Of a DNA stretch of 64,000 nucleotides, positions 15,799-23,556 are shown piece by piece. Position numbers and translations under genes: made by a program. Each line of letters starts with the position of its first letter. Position 1 is the first letter of the stretch. The DNA lies in the NCBI RefSeq assembly GCF_003315245.1, contig NZ_QNRT01000005.1, forward strand, positions 1 to 64,000. Reading direction: 5' to 3'. This DNA is from Arenicella xantha. GTDB lineage: Bacteria; Pseudomonadota; Gammaproteobacteria; Arenicellales; Arenicellaceae. The notes below the pieces were generated by a model. The model made no database searches, was not told the DNA's origin, and worked only from the letters and a program-made list of their open reading frames with translations.

Positions 15799-16455
15799 TT
15801 AGTGCTCGCGGTGTGTCGGGTTCCACAGAGTGAAGTTCTTTAAGAGTCGCAGTCCGTCGTTATGGCTTTTTTCAGGGTGAAACTGTACGGCGAAAATGTT
15901 GTCACGCCCTACTGCAGCAATAAAGTGATGTCCGTAATCGGCCTCACCTTGCACCACCTCTTGGTTGGCGTTTTGCGCAAGGTTGGCGCAGTAGCTGTGC
16001 ACAAAATAGAAATGGCTCTGGTCGTCAATGCCATGCCACAAAGCATGCGGCTGGGTCTGCTGTACTTGATTCCAGCCCATTTGCGGGATTTTCAGTTTTT
16101 GTTTGGAGTCGTCATGGAAGTTTGAAAAATGTCGTACCTGGCCTTCGAATAGGTCGAAACCAGCTTGGCCGCCGTGCTCGTCGCTATGGCTAAACATGGC
16201 TTGCATGCCAACGCAGACACCGAGCACCGGCTTCTCTGTCAGCGCCTTTTTAACGGCGAGTTCCAGTGACTTTTCGTGTAACGATTTAAACCAAGTGCCG
16301 ATAGCCCCTTGACCGGGCAGTACAATACGGTCGGCATCGTCGATTATTGATGCCTGATCGGTAATATCTATTTGTGCGTTAGGTGCAACTGCATGCAGTG
16401 CTTGGCGCACTGAGCGTAAGTTGCCAATACCTAGGTCTATAACAGCGATGCGCAT
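15799..16455 (-). CDS. hisH: imidazole glycerol phosphate synthase, glutamine amidotransferase subunit
   Basis: The product has 218 aa. It is a class I amidotransferase with the nucleophile Cys in VLGVCVGMQAMF and the His/Glu pair in QFHPEKSHNDG. It supplies ammonia to HisF. It follows hisB by 9 nt. Confidence 0.98.
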   Translation of the reverse strand: MRIAVIDLGIGNLRSVRQALHAVAPNAQIDITDQASIIDDADRIVLPGQGAIGTWFKSLHEKSLELAVKKALTEKPVLGVCVGMQAMFSHSDEHGGQAGFDLFEGQVRHFSNFHDDSKQKLKIPQMGWNQVQQTQPHALWHGIDDQSHFYFVHSYCANLAQNANQEVVQGEADYGHHFIAAVGRDNIFAVQFHPEKSHNDGLRLLKNFTLWNPTHREH

Positions 16456-16464
16456 GGTGACGTG

Positions 16465-17067
16465 TTACAAGCTGCCTTTGGTGGAAGGAATGACTCCGGC
16501 TGAGCGGTCGTCATACTCGAGTGCCATACGCAGTGCGCGACCAAATGCTTTGAAAATAGTTTCAGCGATATGGTGGGCATTTTTGCCTCGGATGCTGTCA
16601 ATGTGAACTGTCATGCGAGCATGATTGACAAACCCATGGAAGAACTCATCGAACAAGTCGACGTCGAAGCCGCCAATTCTGGCGCGACGATAATCTACGC
16701 TATGCATTAAGGTTGGGCGGCCAGAGAAGTCGACGACGACTCTGCTCAAGGCTTCGTCTAACGGCACATAAGCGTGGCCATATCGCCGAATTCCTTTTTT
16801 ATCGCCAATCGCCTTGTAAAAGGCTTGGCCTAAGGTGATGCCGATATCTTCGACAGTGTGATGGTCGTCTATATGTAAGTCGCCTTCGCATTCGATATCG
16901 AGGTCGATCAAGCCATGGCGACCGATTTGATCCATCATATGCTCGAGAAAAGGCACGCCTGTAGCGAAGCGGGTTTTACCCGAGCCATCTAGGTTTAGTT
17001 TTACCGCGATCTTAGTTTCGCTGGTATTGCGGACGATGTTGGCGGTACGATCTGCTGATGAGCTCAT
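16465..17067 (-). CDS. hisB: imidazoleglycerol-phosphate dehydratase
   Basis: The product has 200 aa when started at [11 protein letters not shown] (17067); a longer frame to 17154 adds an unlikely leader. The two metal-binding motifs DDHHTVED and NAHHIAET are present. It is the single-domain enzyme, without the histidinol-phosphatase part found in enterobacteria. It leads the hisBHAFIE-tatABC run. The promoter should lie in 17068-17240, shared with the divergent gene. Confidence 0.97.
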   Translation of the reverse strand: MSSSADRTANIVRNTSETKIAVKLNLDGSGKTRFATGVPFLEHMMDQIGRHGLIDLDIECEGDLHIDDHHTVEDIGITLGQAFYKAIGDKKGIRRYGHAYVPLDEALSRVVVDFSGRPTLMHSVDYRRARIGGFDVDLFDEFFHGFVNHARMTVHIDSIRGKNAHHIAETIFKAFGRALRMALEYDDRSAGVIPSTKGSL

Positions 17068-17247
17068 AATTACGAAGTCTTGCAATTCCGAGATTCGGAC
17101 GCAAATGAATATAAAGTCTAGGCGCCGAATTCTAACAAAGTTAGCCGCTGCCACCTACACTTAATAAGCATCGTTAGGTCATAATCAAGGTTTCTAGCAA
17201 GTTTTTATGCTTTCAACAAGGTGCGGTTTACACTACTCCAATACAAA

Positions 17248-17511
17248 ATGAAAAATGCTGTCACGGTAAAACACATGAATCCGATTAGGTCTATTAGCAA
17301 TGTACCCTCTAAGTATCGTGGTTATATTCGCGAAAAGGCGATTGATCGTGCACGCACCAGAATTATTGTGGCGGGCAATGATCCGCGTAAAATGAGCGTT
17401 GAAGACCTTGAAGTAGTGGTACGTGAAGAAGAAGATAAAATCAGGCATTCGATTCGCGACAAAGGTCTATTGGCGGTATTAGCACTGCTAGGTCTCAACC
17501 TGTTCGGGTAG
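17248..17511 (+). CDS. conserved-looking small protein, divergent from hisB
   Basis: The product has 87 aa from the ATG at 17248; 17275 (MNPIRS) and a GTG at 17221 are alternatives, and none has a good ribosome site. It is charged and helical (YRGYIREKAIDRARTRIIV, MSVEDLEVVVREEEDKIRHSI) with a short hydrophobic end (LLAVLALLGLNLFG) that could anchor it to the membrane. It precedes a membrane protein by 16 nt, so the two may form an operon. I do not recognise the family. Confidence 0.65.
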   Translation: MKNAVTVKHMNPIRSISNVPSKYRGYIREKAIDRARTRIIVAGNDPRKMSVEDLEVVVREEEDKIRHSIRDKGLLAVLALLGLNLFG

Positions 17512-17527
17512 GCTGGGAGGCATTGTC

Positions 17528-17920
17528 ATGATTTTTAAACAGGTTTTTAGAATTGCGTTCGTTACGCTTATTTGGAAGCAGTACAAACACATTATTGTGT
17601 CGACATTTTTGCTGTTTGCGTACCTATTTCTGGTTAGCAGTATTCATTCTGATTTCTTGACTCACACTGTACTAAAGGAAGATAAGTCGGGTAGTGGTCT
17701 AAGTTTTGTCTACAAGTGGCTGGCTTTTGCGGCTGGCATCGGTGCTTATTTTTTCTATCATAGTTTGCGATCGCGTTTAACCAAACAAACTAAGCCGCCG
17801 GCTGCTGTAAAAGAGACGAGCGTGAACGCGCCAACCGTTGACCCAGATGATCCATTCAATGCAATACGTGCGCGTAAAAAATTACGCAGTCGGGCCGACT
17901 TCTTGGATGGCAAAGATTAG
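17528..17920 (+). CDS. small membrane protein of unknown function
   Basis: The product has 130 aa with two membrane helices (about residues 22-38 and 62-82) and a cytoplasmic tail containing VDPDDPFNAIRARKKLRSRADFLDGKD. GGGAGG lies upstream at a suitable distance. It probably forms an operon with the preceding small gene. No domain is recognised. Confidence 0.75.
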   Translation: MIFKQVFRIAFVTLIWKQYKHIIVSTFLLFAYLFLVSSIHSDFLTHTVLKEDKSGSGLSFVYKWLAFAAGIGAYFFYHSLRSRLTKQTKPPAAVKETSVNAPTVDPDDPFNAIRARKKLRSRADFLDGKD

Positions 17921-18135
17921 CGAGACCTTTCGTGTGTTGCTAGGTTCGTTGTTAAGGCGCCGGCTTATCTTTGCGTACATAGCTGGGTTTGCCTAAAGGC
18001 TTGCCTCAATAGCTGAGCTAACTCTGGGTTCACCGCTTTCGCTAAAGCGGCTCATTACCTTTGGAGCATTGTGAATCAATGCTGGTTGCTGGCAATGTGG
18101 AGCCGTGCTGAAGGTTGGGCTAAAAGCAATAGGCA

Positions 18136-18173
18136 ATAAAAAACCCGCTGGAGGGGTTGGGAGCTCCAGCGGG
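18136..18173 (-). terminator. strong rho-independent terminator, minus strand
   Basis: CTCCAGCGGG and CCCGCTGGAG form a perfect 10-bp stem around a 10-nt loop. On the minus strand it is followed by TTTTTTATT. It lies more than 300 nt past the fructosamine kinase stop, so it may end either a long 3' untranslated region or a separate small RNA. Confidence 0.85.
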
Positions 18174-18210
18174 CGGTGTGCAAAAAAAGGGTTACCCTCC
18201 GAAAGGCTCA

Positions 18211-18227
18211 AGAAACACGGGTTGGGT
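18211..18227 (+). repeat. 17-nt direct repeat, copy 1
   Basis: AGAAACACGGGTTGGGT recurs at 18299-18315 with one change (A to G). Both contain GGGTTGGG, which also appears in the nearby terminator loop region. Confidence 0.6.
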
Positions 18228-18298
18228 TGCTTGCCTGAGCATATTCGATATTCCCTAGGAGGGTAAGTACTTTAGACCTTTCCATTGACAATGTGTCC

Positions 18299-18315
18299 AG
18301 AAGCACGGGTTGGGT
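18299..18315 (+). repeat. 17-nt direct repeat, copy 2
   Basis: This is the partner of the repeat at 18211-18227, starting 88 nt further on, with 16 of 17 bases identical. It lies outside the stem-enclosed segment. Confidence 0.6.
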
Positions 18316-18463
18316 GGATGCTAATGGTGTCAAATTGGGCCGGTAGGATTCCCCTTGGAATTCACCCAGACGTAATCTTGCGAGAACACTGGATGCATTT
18401 ACACAATTTCAGGGTACGCTTGTCAGTTAACGCCGTCAAGCGCATATTTGCAAATATCGTCAC

Positions 18464-18485
18464 CATTTTAAACTAGTTTAAAATG
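18464..18485. promoter_or_regulatory. perfect 22-bp palindrome with TTTAAAC-TA-GTTTAAA core
   Basis: The 11-bp half CATTTTAAACT is followed directly by its reverse complement, just past the fructosamine kinase stop (18492). The same 16-bp core form, with TG at the centre, occurs at 39292-39307. It may be a dimeric regulator's binding site. Confidence 0.5.
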
Positions 18486-18491
18486 CGTGTC

Positions 18492-19352
18492 TTATTCCAG
18501 ACACTGTGCTACCAAGCCAGTATATATGCGGCCAAACAGATTAAAGTGGTTTAAAGCATGGTATAGCTTGTAAATCGCTCGGCGTTCCTCGTTGCCGTGT
18601 CTTAATGGCACCAACTCGTGGTATGCAGCATAAAATTCTGGGCAAAAACCACCAAATAAATATGTCATTGCGAGGTCGGCCTCTGGGTCTCCATAGTAGG
18701 GAGCTGGGTCAAACAAAAAGGCTTGGTTATGCAAAACGTCAAACCCGACATTTCCGGTCCACAGATCGCCATGAAGTAACGCAGGCTGCAACTTAGAATA
18801 ATCCAAAATTTCGTCCAGATGAAATATTCGATGTTCAATGCGCCGGAGCAATTCGGAATCGAGGTCATTTTGTATCGCTTGCTGCAGTTGTGGTACTAGG
18901 CGTTTTTCTCGATAGAAGTCCAACCATGAGCTGCTCCAGCCGTTGATCTGAGGTGATAAGCCTATGTGGTTATCGTGCGACCATCCGAATTCAGGACTAG
19001 TTAAGCGGTGTTGACGTGCTAACAAGCAGCCTAATTCGGCTGATGTTTTTGGCGTAATTTCAGTGAGTTCTCGATAGTCTAGTATTAACGCTGAACCTTG
19101 CGCTGACTGGTGTTGTGCCAGTACCTGGGGGTACCAATCTGCTCCAACAGCACGCAAGGTGAGCAATGACTCGGCTTCGGTTGCTAGTGTATCCGCTCTG
19201 TTCGCACTATTAAGCTTTGCAAATACACTGCCGCCGTCAAATAACTCTACGCGGTAGCAACGATGAGTATCGCCACCACTAAGCGCGGAAACTTGGCGGA
19301 CGTTTCCACTAAGGCAATCATGGATAACTGGGCGGTCTTGGTCGCCGCTCAT
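18492..19352 (-). CDS. fructosamine kinase family protein
   Basis: The product has 286 aa. It has an aminoglycoside-kinase-like fold: an N-terminal GGDTHRCYRV loop, FAKLN with the ATP-binding Lys, the catalytic LLHGDLWTGNVGF and the metal-binding FDPAPYYGDPEADLAMT. Bacterial members phosphorylate ribulosamines or similar glycated amines so that they break down, a form of protein repair. It overlaps the upstream gluQ end by 4 nt, so the two are cotranscribed. Confidence 0.93.
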   Translation of the reverse strand: MSGDQDRPVIHDCLSGNVRQVSALSGGDTHRCYRVELFDGGSVFAKLNSANRADTLATEAESLLTLRAVGADWYPQVLAQHQSAQGSALILDYRELTEITPKTSAELGCLLARQHRLTSPEFGWSHDNHIGLSPQINGWSSSWLDFYREKRLVPQLQQAIQNDLDSELLRRIEHRIFHLDEILDYSKLQPALLHGDLWTGNVGFDVLHNQAFLFDPAPYYGDPEADLAMTYLFGGFCPEFYAAYHELVPLRHGNEERRAIYKLYHALNHFNLFGRIYTGLVAQCLE

Positions 19353-20218
19353 GTTAATTGAGCGGTTAAGGCCGCTATCGATACTTTGCTACGTAAGGTG
19401 TCGAGGCTGATTGCAGTCGGCGAGTTAATTAGTTTGAGCTCGAACATGAGTTGTCCGATCAACTCGGCCGCCGTAATATTTTGCTCTCGTATCGTATCTA
19501 AGGAATCCGAGCCATCACGCTTAGCGAGCTTGTTACCGTCGGAATCCAACATTAGCGGCGCATGAAGATAAGTAATAGGAGCCCGATTGGGGGCTAATAG
19601 GCTGGCTAAGTACTGCTGTCGCTCGGCGCTGTCGGCTAAATCGTTGCCGCGCACAACGTGGGTAATGCCTTGCGCTAAATCATCGACAACTACAGCTAAT
19701 TGATAGGCGAAAAGCCCGTCTGCCCGTTTTACTACAAAATCGCCAACTGAATCTTGCAGTGACGCCTTTACTCGGACGCGGTAAGCCGGTGTTTTGCTCT
19801 TTTGTCGTTGTTGGATTTCATCCCGAGTCAAATTGGCGCATGTACCAGGGTAGACGCCAGCAGTGACATGCGGTGCGCTGGCGGCCTGTTGTATATCTTT
19901 GCGCGAACAGAAGCAGGGGTAGATGAGGCCTTGCTGTTTGAGCGTGGCTAGGGCGGAGTCATACAGGGTGTCGCGTTGCGATTGATAGATTATGTCTGAA
20001 TCCCAATCGAGTCCCAGCCATTGTAGATCGCTAACAATTGCCGCTGCGCTCCCCGCTACCGTTCGAGGGGTATCTAAGTCTTCCATTCTCAAATAGAACA
20101 CGCCGTGTTGTAGTCGAGCATGCAGCCAAGCAAGAATCGCGGTACGCAAATTACCTAAGTGCAGTGTGCCCGTGGGGCTAGGTGCATACCGTCCGACAAT
20201 TATAGTGTTCTCAGCCAT
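19349..20218 (-). CDS. gluQ: tRNA glutamyl-Q(34) synthetase
   Basis: The product has 289 aa and is a truncated GluRS paralogue without the anticodon-binding domain. It has RYAPSPTGTLHLGN (HIGH-type motif), a zinc site (CFCSRKDI...YPGTC) and KLAKRDG in place of KMSKS. It attaches glutamate to queuosine at position 34 of tRNA-Asp. It is the first gene of a two-gene unit with the fructosamine kinase. Confidence 0.95.
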   Translation of the reverse strand: MAENTIIVGRYAPSPTGTLHLGNLRTAILAWLHARLQHGVFYLRMEDLDTPRTVAGSAAAIVSDLQWLGLDWDSDIIYQSQRDTLYDSALATLKQQGLIYPCFCSRKDIQQAASAPHVTAGVYPGTCANLTRDEIQQRQKSKTPAYRVRVKASLQDSVGDFVVKRADGLFAYQLAVVVDDLAQGITHVVRGNDLADSAERQQYLASLLAPNRAPITYLHAPLMLDSDGNKLAKRDGSDSLDTIREQNITAAELIGQLMFELKLINSPTAISLDTLRSKVSIAALTAQLT

Positions 20219-20265
20219 GTGTGAAGCATAGCAAACTGTGCGTTCGACGCTACTGTCGCGGCCGA

Positions 20266-21903
20266 TTAGTCAGCCATGTCTTCGGAGGTAATTACCAAAA
20301 TTCGACGTTCCAATATTTGCGCCAAGGCCGATGACAGTTGCGTTGGCGGTATCACGCCCTCAACCGCGCTGATTGCTTGCAACAAGCTGTTGGAATCCTG
20401 AATCGCGGTCAATAAAACAGTGCTGGCGCTGTCGAGTAGCCAAGATTCAACCGCATGGTTTTGCTTGTAGATCAACAGCGCGTCTTGGCTTTGATCGAGT
20501 CTTATCGAGACCTCGCCAACAAAGCCGGGCAGTGATTGTCGATGGATCTGGTAAATGGGGTAGTCTGATACCATCATCCTTGCATCTTTGCGAAAGGCGA
20601 TGGGTTCTGTCAGGAGTGCGTCTTGACTAATGCTGCTGGGGTCGAGCTCCGTTGATTGCTCTTGGAAGTAAACCGAATGTAAGGCCCACTCAAATGCCAT
20701 TAGATCAGTTAGGTACGGTAGTTTTTGATCGAGGCCTTCGAATTCATCCAAAACGGTGGCCAGATCACCGCCGTAATTATGAATATTCCCGTCGGTCGGC
20801 GGTGTTGATTGAGTCGCGAGCTGCACTATTTGACGAAAATAGTCGTGGCCAACTACGCCTTCTGTGGCCGGGTAGATATCAGCTAAATAGCGGTGCAATG
20901 CACCGCTTACGTTGTTCCGGTAAATGCGAATGCGCGATTGATGCGCCGCTTGAATTTCTGCGAGATCGGATTCGCTGCCGAGAATATTGTTCAGAAATTG
21001 CTGCTGTTGCTGCGCTAGCGGCAAGTTGTTGGCGCCACTACCACTATGTTGGTGTGTGGCGGACTGGGTTTTTACAATTGGCGATGCATTGGCAAGTCGC
21101 TGGTTGGCTTGTTCGCATTCATTCAGTAAAACGTCGAAGGCTGGGAAGTCTGAGTCCCATTCAATCAGTGTGGGCCGACTCCCATGTCGCGCTAGGGTTT
21201 TTTCAAAGAGACCCCAGGCAGCGGCAGATACTGGTTGATTGTGAGTGTCGATTAGTAACTCTTCTTGCCCCGCTTCGGTTTGATACACCACCGGTGTGTG
21301 ACCGGCTAAGTGATACTGATGGATCGCCGCACTAGATAAGTCGTTAATAAACTTCATCGGGTCGCGATCTAGGTTTTGAGCACTAACATACACGTTGTTA
21401 ATATCCACCAATAAGCCGCAACCGGTGGTGCTAGCCAGGTGGTTTAGGAAGTCGGCTTCGGGTATCTGCAGTTGATCGAACAGTAAGTAATTAGATGGGT
21501 TTTCAATAAGTATTTGCCGACCTAAAAACGATTGCATTTGATCGATATGCTCACACATTATGGTGAGTGACTCTGGGGTCAATGGCAGCGGTAGTAAATC
21601 CGGAACATGGTGGTGCTGGTAAGCACTCCATGCTAAATGTTCTGACACGAATGTTGGCTGAATATCGTCAACCAAAGACTTTAATGCATTTAGGTGCGCC
21701 ACACTCAGCTTGTCCGCGCGACCGAGCGACAGACCAACCCCGTGCAACGAGATAGGATACTGTTCACGCAAGTCTAGTAGCTTGGCGCGCAACAATGAGG
21801 CGCCGAAGTAATTTTCCGAGTGGGCTTCTAAGAATCCGAAATCAGGTTTAGTGTGAGCGACTTGTTGGAAAAGCTCGGAGCGAATCCCTAAACCCGATTT
21901 CAT
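20266..21903 (-). CDS. fusion of MNIO (DUF692) RiPP-maturation enzyme and DUF2063 partner
   Basis: The product has 545 aa from the ATG at 21903. Residues about 1-275 form the DUF692/MNIO iron oxidative enzyme: FLEAHSENYFG, SLHGVGLSLG, SEHLAWS, IENPSNY, LVDINNVYVSAQN, YHLAGH and LIEWDSDFP, which include the usual metal ligands. A Gln-rich linker (about 300-312) leads to a DUF2063 partner domain (HQSRIRIYRNNVSGALHRYLADIYP) and a C-terminal extension. In most bufferin operons these are two proteins, BufB and BufC. BufC recruits the precursor and BufB modifies its cysteines. The gene follows the precursor gene by 20 nt. The long frame further upstream overlaps the precursor and is not used. No DoxX-type bufD is adjacent. 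Confidence 0.9.
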   Translation of the reverse strand: MKSGLGIRSELFQQVAHTKPDFGFLEAHSENYFGASLLRAKLLDLREQYPISLHGVGLSLGRADKLSVAHLNALKSLVDDIQPTFVSEHLAWSAYQHHHVPDLLPLPLTPESLTIMCEHIDQMQSFLGRQILIENPSNYLLFDQLQIPEADFLNHLASTTGCGLLVDINNVYVSAQNLDRDPMKFINDLSSAAIHQYHLAGHTPVVYQTEAGQEELLIDTHNQPVSAAAWGLFEKTLARHGSRPTLIEWDSDFPAFDVLLNECEQANQRLANASPIVKTQSATHQHSGSGANNLPLAQQQQQFLNNILGSESDLAEIQAAHQSRIRIYRNNVSGALHRYLADIYPATEGVVGHDYFRQIVQLATQSTPPTDGNIHNYGGDLATVLDEFEGLDQKLPYLTDLMAFEWALHSVYFQEQSTELDPSSISQDALLTEPIAFRKDARMMVSDYPIYQIHRQSLPGFVGEVSIRLDQSQDALLIYKQNHAVESWLLDSASTVLLTAIQDSNSLLQAISAVEGVIPPTQLSSALAQILERRILVITSEDMAD

Positions 21904-21923
21904 GCCGTGCGTGCGGTTTGGAA

Positions 21924-22208
21924 CTAAGAGTCTGATTTCTCTTTCGGTTTTGGTGCTTTTACCACGCCGCCTACGATTTTCGCACAAGTGCCTTTGGGTA
22001 GATAAATCCATTCATTTGCATCCCCGTCTGTTGCAGCCAAGCCCGCGCAACCGTGGCCATTAGCGCCACAGTCATTCATGCCGGTTTTGGCAACGCCTTG
22101 GCACTTTTCATAACCCTCTTTGCCGGCGTGCGCGAGAGATGCGTTCGACATTAGGGCGGCGGCCAAGATTGATGCGGCGGTGGTGGCGGTCTTTTTGTTG
22201 TTGTTCAT
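21924..22208 (-). CDS. bufA1: bufferin-type precursor, DUF2282/BufA1 family
   Basis: The product has 94 aa with AAGGAGAAG before the ATG. A signal peptide (residues 1-28, ending LAHA) is followed by a core with four spaced cysteines, Cys36 (EKCQG), Cys47 (NDCGANGHG), Cys54 (GCAGLAA) and Cys75 (PKGTC), and a Lys/Pro tail. This is the DUF2282 pattern of bufferin precursors, which are exported copper-binding RiPPs whose cysteines are modified by an MNIO enzyme. The fused MNIO-DUF2063 gene follows at once. Copper protection is inferred from the family. A single-gene promoter in 22209-22300 is likely. Confidence 0.92.
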   Translation of the reverse strand: MNNNKKTATTAASILAAALMSNASLAHAGKEGYEKCQGVAKTGMNDCGANGHGCAGLAATDGDANEWIYLPKGTCAKIVGGVVKAPKPKEKSDS

Positions 22209-22503
22209 AAGGCTTCTCCTTGGTGAATTAATCGGGTGTTTAGCAGTTCACAGCCTAAATTTATTGCTTGCATTTGTCCACTAATCTAAGCCGGTGTGAG
22301 TTGCGCAAAGCTTATCAGAGCGGCTGCCGGCCATTGTCACATTTAATGATTTAGAAACATGCTTAATAATTTTCAATTTTTACGTGAAATGCCATGCATT
22401 AATAATTGGATTTCAAATGTTACACTTTCACAACAAGCCTCGACGCTGCATTAGCTTACAACTAATCTCGTTATAACTAATCAAAACACCGCACTGAGAT
22501 CGA

Positions 22504-23451
22504 ATGCCTAATTATCAGCCAAACTCTGACATCATTACATTAGACGCGTTATATCACGAGCCTGAGCTCGCCTCGATTCACCTGTTGTTGTCGAATAATC
22601 GAGTGGCCATCGTCGACACTGGCACGGTGTTTTCAGTGCCTCATGTGGTTGCCAAATTGTCGGAGCTTGGACTCGGCGTTGAGGCAGTTGATCTAATTAT
22701 TTTGACGCATATTCATTTGGATCATGCCGGCGGTGCTGGCGAGCTTATGCGTTTATGTGACAATGCCACACTGGTGGTGCATCCACGCGGTGCCCGACAT
22801 ATGGTAGACCCCAGTAAACTGATCGCAGGCGCGAGTGCGGTGTACGGCGAGTCGGAGTTCAATGCGCTATATGGCACTATTGTGCCTATCGACGCAGACC
22901 GCATTTTACAACCCCAGGATGGCGATGCGCTCGATTTTGCCGGTCGCGAATTACGGTTTTTTGATACCCCAGGGCATGCCAGTCATCATCATTGTATTTT
23001 AGACACTCAGACAAACAGTGTGTTTACCGGCGATACCTTGGGTATTGCGTATCGGGCTCTTCGCAATGGCGAGCAGTCGTTTCTTATGCCAACTACCACG
23101 CCTGTTCAATTCGACCCGCAGGCGCTACACAGTTCCATCGATAAGGTGATGAGCCTCCAGCCAGAAACACTGTATCTGACGCACTATGGCGCGATACAAC
23201 CGACGTCTGCGCAGATAGCCGGTTTGCATGAGCAGATCGATGATTACGTTATGTTGACGCAGCAAGCTGCGGATGCCGGAGACGACTTTGAGCATGCATT
23301 GGCTGACTCACTAAAAGACTATTTAGTACAACGCTGCATGAATCAAGTAGCGGGTCTTGATGAGGCCGTGGTTCGGCATTGGGTCAAGCTGGATGCCGAA
23401 CTAAACGCGCAAGGTCTGCACTTTTGGTGGCATCACCGACGTGTAGCCTGA
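22504..23451 (+). CDS. metallo-beta-lactamase-fold hydrolase
   Basis: The product has 315 aa. It has the MBL zinc motif LTHIHLDHAGG, the later ligand HASHHH and the TGDTLG Asp, followed by a helical C-terminal half. The substrate cannot be told; similar proteins are esterases or glyoxalase-like thioesterases. It is divergent from the bufferin operon and shares a 295-nt upstream region with it, but a functional link is not shown. Confidence 0.9.
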   Translation: MPNYQPNSDIITLDALYHEPELASIHLLLSNNRVAIVDTGTVFSVPHVVAKLSELGLGVEAVDLIILTHIHLDHAGGAGELMRLCDNATLVVHPRGARHMVDPSKLIAGASAVYGESEFNALYGTIVPIDADRILQPQDGDALDFAGRELRFFDTPGHASHHHCILDTQTNSVFTGDTLGIAYRALRNGEQSFLMPTTTPVQFDPQALHSSIDKVMSLQPETLYLTHYGAIQPTSAQIAGLHEQIDDYVMLTQQAADAGDDFEHALADSLKDYLVQRCMNQVAGLDEAVVRHWVKLDAELNAQGLHFWWHHRRVA

Positions 23452-23556
23452 TTCCTTGCTCAAGAAGTCTATTTTATCTGGAAATAACGCGCTAAAATCC
23501 AGCTCCAGAAATTCCAGGCCCGCTACTAACGGCATATGGCCGATTGAGAGAACCCC

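Larger units (their letters stand above)
18136..18280 (-). ncRNA. candidate structured small RNA
   Basis: On the minus strand, TTACCCTCC (18266-18258) pairs with GGAGGGTAA (18200-18192), enclosing about 57 nt with an imperfect inner stem (GCTCA with TGAGC). The stem is followed by CCCTTTTTTT and then by the second terminator at 18136-18173. A closing stem with a T run followed by a second terminator fits a small RNA or a processed 3' end. It does not match the 6S, SRP or RNase P cores I know. The 5' end is a guess. Confidence 0.3.
17921..18491. other. 571-bp gap rich in palindromes and repeats
   Basis: No protein gene is supported here. Present are a hairpin CCGCTTT-N4-AAAGCGG (about 18035-18052), a minus-strand terminator (18136-18173), a long-range stem (18192-18266), two copies of a 17-nt direct repeat and a perfect 22-bp palindrome (18464-18485). 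The density of structure suggests a non-coding RNA or regulatory region. Confidence 0.5.

Noticed and set aside
18136-18280. 6S, SRP or RNase P RNA
   Set aside because: The conserved cores I know for these RNAs are absent, so only an unnamed small RNA is proposed.
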